Source: an uncultured Succinatimonas sp.
GTDB lineage: Bacteria; Pseudomonadota; Gammaproteobacteria; Enterobacterales; Succinivibrionaceae
Assembly (NCBI GenBank): GCA_900548485.1
Contig: URKL01000123.1
Span: forward strand, 1 to 5,938
DNA: 5,938 nucleotides
Reading direction: 5' to 3'
Part shown: positions 5,925 through 5,938 of the stretch, piece by piece
Position numbering within the stretch: position 1 is the stretch's first letter
Layout of the letters: each line of letters starts with the position of its first letter
Position numbers and translations under genes: made by a program
The notes under the pieces: generated by a model
What the model was told of the DNA's origin: nothing
What the model saw: only the letters and a program-made list of their open reading frames with translations
Database searches by the model: none

Positions 5925-5938
5925 TCATTTTAAATCCG

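Noticed and set aside
1..5938. tRNA, rRNA, riboswitch or CRISPR elements
   Set aside because: No cloverleaf-like segment, conserved rRNA stretch, riboswitch core or regularly spaced repeat was seen on either strand.

Overview
The window is strongly AT-rich (about 30% G+C by eye). It looks like bacterial accessory DNA, probably from a Gram-negative organism: one protein has a signal peptide plus an internal membrane segment that would place its N-terminal half outside the cytoplasmic membrane. No gene here fixes the species, and I do not name one.

Layout. Positions 1-677 hold no intact gene. The minus strand between about 183 and 460 carries a decayed piece that reads, after single-base corrections at two homopolymer runs, like the N-terminal part of an IS66-type transposase (QNSSNSSK motif). 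Positions 1-182 are unassigned. Positions 510-677 are very AT-rich leader DNA with a nested palindrome (532-559) and promoter-like boxes. Three co-directional genes then follow with gaps of 32 and 13 bases, so they very probably form one operon: 678-2180, 2213-3322 and 3336-5825. The last 113 bases hold two inverted repeats, the second a possible terminator, and no gene.

The three genes look like a complete but highly divergent Hsp70 machine. Gene 1 (500 aa) starts with a J-domain-like segment in which the HPD triad is replaced by FPLD, continues as an all-helical protein and ends in a C-terminal membrane anchor. Gene 2 (369 aa) has a signal peptide, an extracytoplasmic coiled coil, one transmembrane helix and a cytoplasmic C-terminal domain that reads as GrpE, the Hsp70 nucleotide exchange factor. 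Gene 3 (829 aa) is an Hsp70 with a well-preserved ATPase domain, a changed interdomain linker, an enlarged beta region and a long helical C-terminus.

Inferred model: both co-chaperones are tethered to the inner membrane and face the cytoplasm, where they recruit and cycle the soluble Hsp70. The extracytoplasmic coiled coil of gene 2 could sense or bind something outside the membrane and pass a signal to the nucleotide-exchange step. The family assignments rest on motifs seen in the sequence. The membrane-signalling role is a hypothesis.
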